DNA of 51,247 nt from an uncultured Clostridia bacterium (GTDB taxonomy: Bacteria; Bacillota; Clostridia; Christensenellales; Aristaeellaceae). The position numbers were made by a program, and so were the translations under genes. How positions within the stretch are numbered: position 1 is the first letter of the stretch; the number at the start of each line of letters is the position of its first letter. Under the pieces are notes generated by a model. The model searched no databases. It was not told the DNA's origin and worked only from the letters and a program-made list of their open reading frames with translations. Below are positions 49,378-51,247 of the stretch, one piece after another. The DNA lies in contig CAMKJS010000015.1 of NCBI GenBank assembly GCA_946413245.1, positions 1-51,247 of the forward strand. Direction: 5' to 3'.

Positions 49378-51247
49378 ATGTCAGAACGGAAAAACGACAA
49401 CCGTGCCCAGGAAGTGGAACGGAATCTGCTCGACGTCAGCCGCCTGAACGACGAACAGCTTTTTGAGAAGTATCAGACGGAGCCGGACGGCCTGAATCAG
49501 GTGGAAGCCGCCGAGCGGCTGGAGGAATACGGCCGGAACATCATCGACGTCAGCAGCGAGAACAGCCTGCTCAGCCGGATCAAGGACGCCGTCATCAACC
49601 CCTTCAACATCGTTCTGATGATCGTCGCGGTCGTCACGCTCTTTACGGACGTGATCCTGTCGGACGAGCCGAACCCTGCCACCTTTATCATGCTGGTGCT
49701 GGTCATCATCATCTCCGGCGTCATCGCCTTCGTCCAATCCGAAAAATCCAACAGCGCCGCCCAAAAGCTGCAGAAGATGATCGCCAACAAAATCGACGTC
49801 ATCCGCAACGGCAGCGTCCTGGAGATCGACATCGAGGAAGCGGTCCCCGGCGACGTCGTGAAGCTCGCCTCCGGAGACATGATCCCCGGCGACGTGCGCT
49901 TTATCGAATCCAAGGATCTCTTCATCGACCAGTCCCAGCTGACCGGTGAGAGCAATCCCGTCGAAAAGTTTGCCGGCCCGGATCCCGAAGGCGAGAGCCT
50001 GACGGATATCGACAACATCGGCTTCATGGGCAGCAACATCGTTTCCGGCAGCGCGAAGGGCGTGATCCTGGCGACCGGAAACCACACCTATTTCGGCAGC
50101 ATGGCGAAAAGCCTGAATACCTATAAGGATAAGAGCAGCTTTGAGGAAAACCTGAGTTCCATCAGCCGGCTCCTGATCAGCTTTATGGTGGTCATGGTGC
50201 CCATCATCTTTATCGCCAACTTCATTACCAAGGGCAACTGGCTCCAGTCCCTGATGTTCGGTATTACCATCGCCGTCGGCATCATGCCGGAGATGCTGCC
50301 CGTCATCATGACCTCGTCCCTGGCCAAAGGCGCCGTCAATATGTCCCGCAAGCAGACCATCGTCAAGCGCCTGAGCTCGATCCAGACCTTCGGCGAAATG
50401 GACGTCTTCTGCACGGACAAGACCGGCACCCTGACCCAGGACGAGATCGTCCTGGAGAAATACATGGACGTGCTGGGCCGCGAAGACAAACGGATCCTGC
50501 GGCACGGGTTCCTGAACAGCTATTTCCAGACCGGCCTGAAGAACCTGATGGATCTGGCCATCATCAGCCGGGCGGAAAAGGAAGACCTTTCCTGGCTGAA
50601 GGAAGCGTATGTCCGGGAAGACGAGATCCCCTTCGATTTCAGCCGCCGCCGGATGAGCGTGGTCCTGCGGGACAAGAACGGCAAGCGCCAGCTGATCACC
50701 AAAGGCGCCGTGGAAGAGATGCTGTCGATCTGCTCCTTCATCGAGATCGACGGCGAAGTGAAGCCCATTACGCCTGAGCTGATTGCCGGCGCGCAGAAGA
50801 TCGCGGACGAAAACAACGCGGAAGGCATCCGCGTCATCGCCGTGGCCCAGAAGAACGAAGTGCACAACGTGGACACCTTCGGCGTCGGGGACGAAAGCGA
50901 TATGGTGCTGATCGGCTTTATCGGCTTCCTGGATCCGCCGAAGCCCTCCGCCGGTTCAGCTATCGCCGCCCTGCAGAAGAACGGCGTGCGCACCGTCGTC
51001 CTCACCGGCGACAACGAGGGCGTGGCCGTCGCCATCTGCGGCCGGCTGGGCATCGATACGGAGTACACGCTCACCGGCGCCGGCGTGGAAGCCATGAACG
51101 ACGAGGAACTGAAGGAAGCCTGCGGGAAATGCCATATCTTCTCCAAGCTTTCTCCCTATCAGAAGCAGCGCGTCGTCAAGGCCTTCCAGTCGAACGGCCA
51201 CATCGTCGGCTATATGGGCGACGGCATCAACGACAGCCTGCCCCTCA
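49378..51247 (+). CDS. mgtA: Magnesium-translocating P-type ATPase (MgtA type), cut by window end
   Basis: About 623 residues are visible. The frame remains open to the last base, so the C-terminal ~250 residues are missing. Blocks in order: the MgtA-like N-terminus EVERNLLDVSRLNDEQLF, actuator loop LTGESNPVEKF, and membrane segment ITIAVGIMPEMLPVIMTSSLAKGA with the P-E-M-L-P ion site. Then come phosphorylation site CTDKTGTLTQDE (Asp near 347), LTGDNEGVAV, and hinge MGDGINDSLPL at the edge. The family imports Mg2+ using ATP. The ATG at 49378 follows GAGGAGGAAG. It is transcribed from its own promoter with a leader hairpin. Confidence 0.93.
   Translation, partial: MSERKNDNRAQEVERNLLDVSRLNDEQLFEKYQTEPDGLNQVEAAERLEEYGRNIIDVSSENSLLSRIKDAVINPFNIVLMIVAVVTLFTDVILSDEPNPATFIMLVLVIIISGVIAFVQSEKSNSAAQKLQKMIANKIDVIRNGSVLEIDIEEAVPGDVVKLASGDMIPGDVRFIESKDLFIDQSQLTGESNPVEKFAGPDPEGESLTDIDNIGFMGSNIVSGSAKGVILATGNHTYFGSMAKSLNTYKDKSSFEENLSSISRLLISFMVVMVPIIFIANFITKGNWLQSLMFGITIAVGIMPEMLPVIMTSSLAKGAVNMSRKQTIVKRLSSIQTFGEMDVFCTDKTGTLTQDEIVLEKYMDVLGREDKRILRHGFLNSYFQTGLKNLMDLAIISRAEKEDLSWLKEAYVREDEIPFDFSRRRMSVVLRDKNGKRQLITKGAVEEMLSICSFIEIDGEVKPITPELIAGAQKIADENNAEGIRVIAVAQKNEVHNVDTFGVGDESDMVLIGFIGFLDPPKPSAGSAIAALQKNGVRTVVLTGDNEGVAVAICGRLGIDTEYTLTGAGVEAMNDEELKEACGKCHIFSKLSPYQKQRVVKAFQSNGHIVGYMGDGINDSLPL

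Overview
The window looks like chromosome of an anaerobic gut or rumen member of the Clostridia (possibly the Christensenellales/Aristaeella neighbourhood). This is inferred from strong AGGAGG-type ribosome binding sites, sigma-A type promoters with 17-base spacers, a butyrate kinase, BspA-like leucine-rich repeats, many glycosidases, and signal peptides ending in A-x-A followed by Asp or Glu. No rRNA, tRNA, CRISPR array, insertion sequence or transposase was found. The first ~5.5 kb and the stretch 30148-30591 read visibly richer in A+T than the rest.

Layout. 1-5530, accessory: a Fic protein with a 14-bp palindrome upstream, a VapBC toxin-antitoxin pair, a secreted protein of unknown function, a flavin split-barrel protein, an OGG-type DNA glycosylase, a 47-residue peptide with a double-glycine leader (4616-4759) and a metallophosphoesterase. 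5581-16289, sugar locus I: a secreted LRR protein, an AraC regulator, a DUF4091/GH123-like protein, a GH35 beta-galactosidase and a DUF5107-TPR protein. 16341-20668: an MMPL/RND exporter with a secreted coiled-coil partner and a divergent TetR regulator. 20673-29338, sugar locus II: a PfkB kinase, a sugar ABC importer (binding protein plus two permeases, no ATPase), a beta-helix protein and a GH3 glycosidase. 29440-33588: a SIMPL protein, an A+T-rich gap with repeated CAGCCAAAA boxes, an isolated holin-endolysin pair, an SGNH hydrolase and a small lipocalin-like protein. 33613-41944: gamma-glutamyltransferase, a split chromate transporter, asparaginase, a second MMPL protein and a 2-hydroxyacid dehydrogenase. 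42003-44303: butyrate kinase followed by a broken junction of an aldo/keto reductase start and an amino-acid ABC ATPase. 44576-49228: a three-gene NHLP-type peptide exporter. 49378 to the edge: an MgtA-type P-type ATPase with a 17-bp hairpin at the start of its leader.

How they may work together. The GH35, GH3, DUF4091, DUF5107 and beta-helix proteins all lack signal peptides while an oligosaccharide importer is encoded beside them. This points to import of short glycans followed by cytoplasmic breakdown. The most unusual combination is the orphan double-glycine peptide and the orphan NHLP exporter with a C39 leader peptidase. They lie 40 kb apart and have no modifying enzymes in the window, but the leader has the form such a peptidase cleaves.

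Convergent gene pairs are repeatedly separated by long near-perfect hairpins. Two of the window's hairpins share a GGGACGGCCC core, and a separate ~32-36-nt repeat occurs three times.
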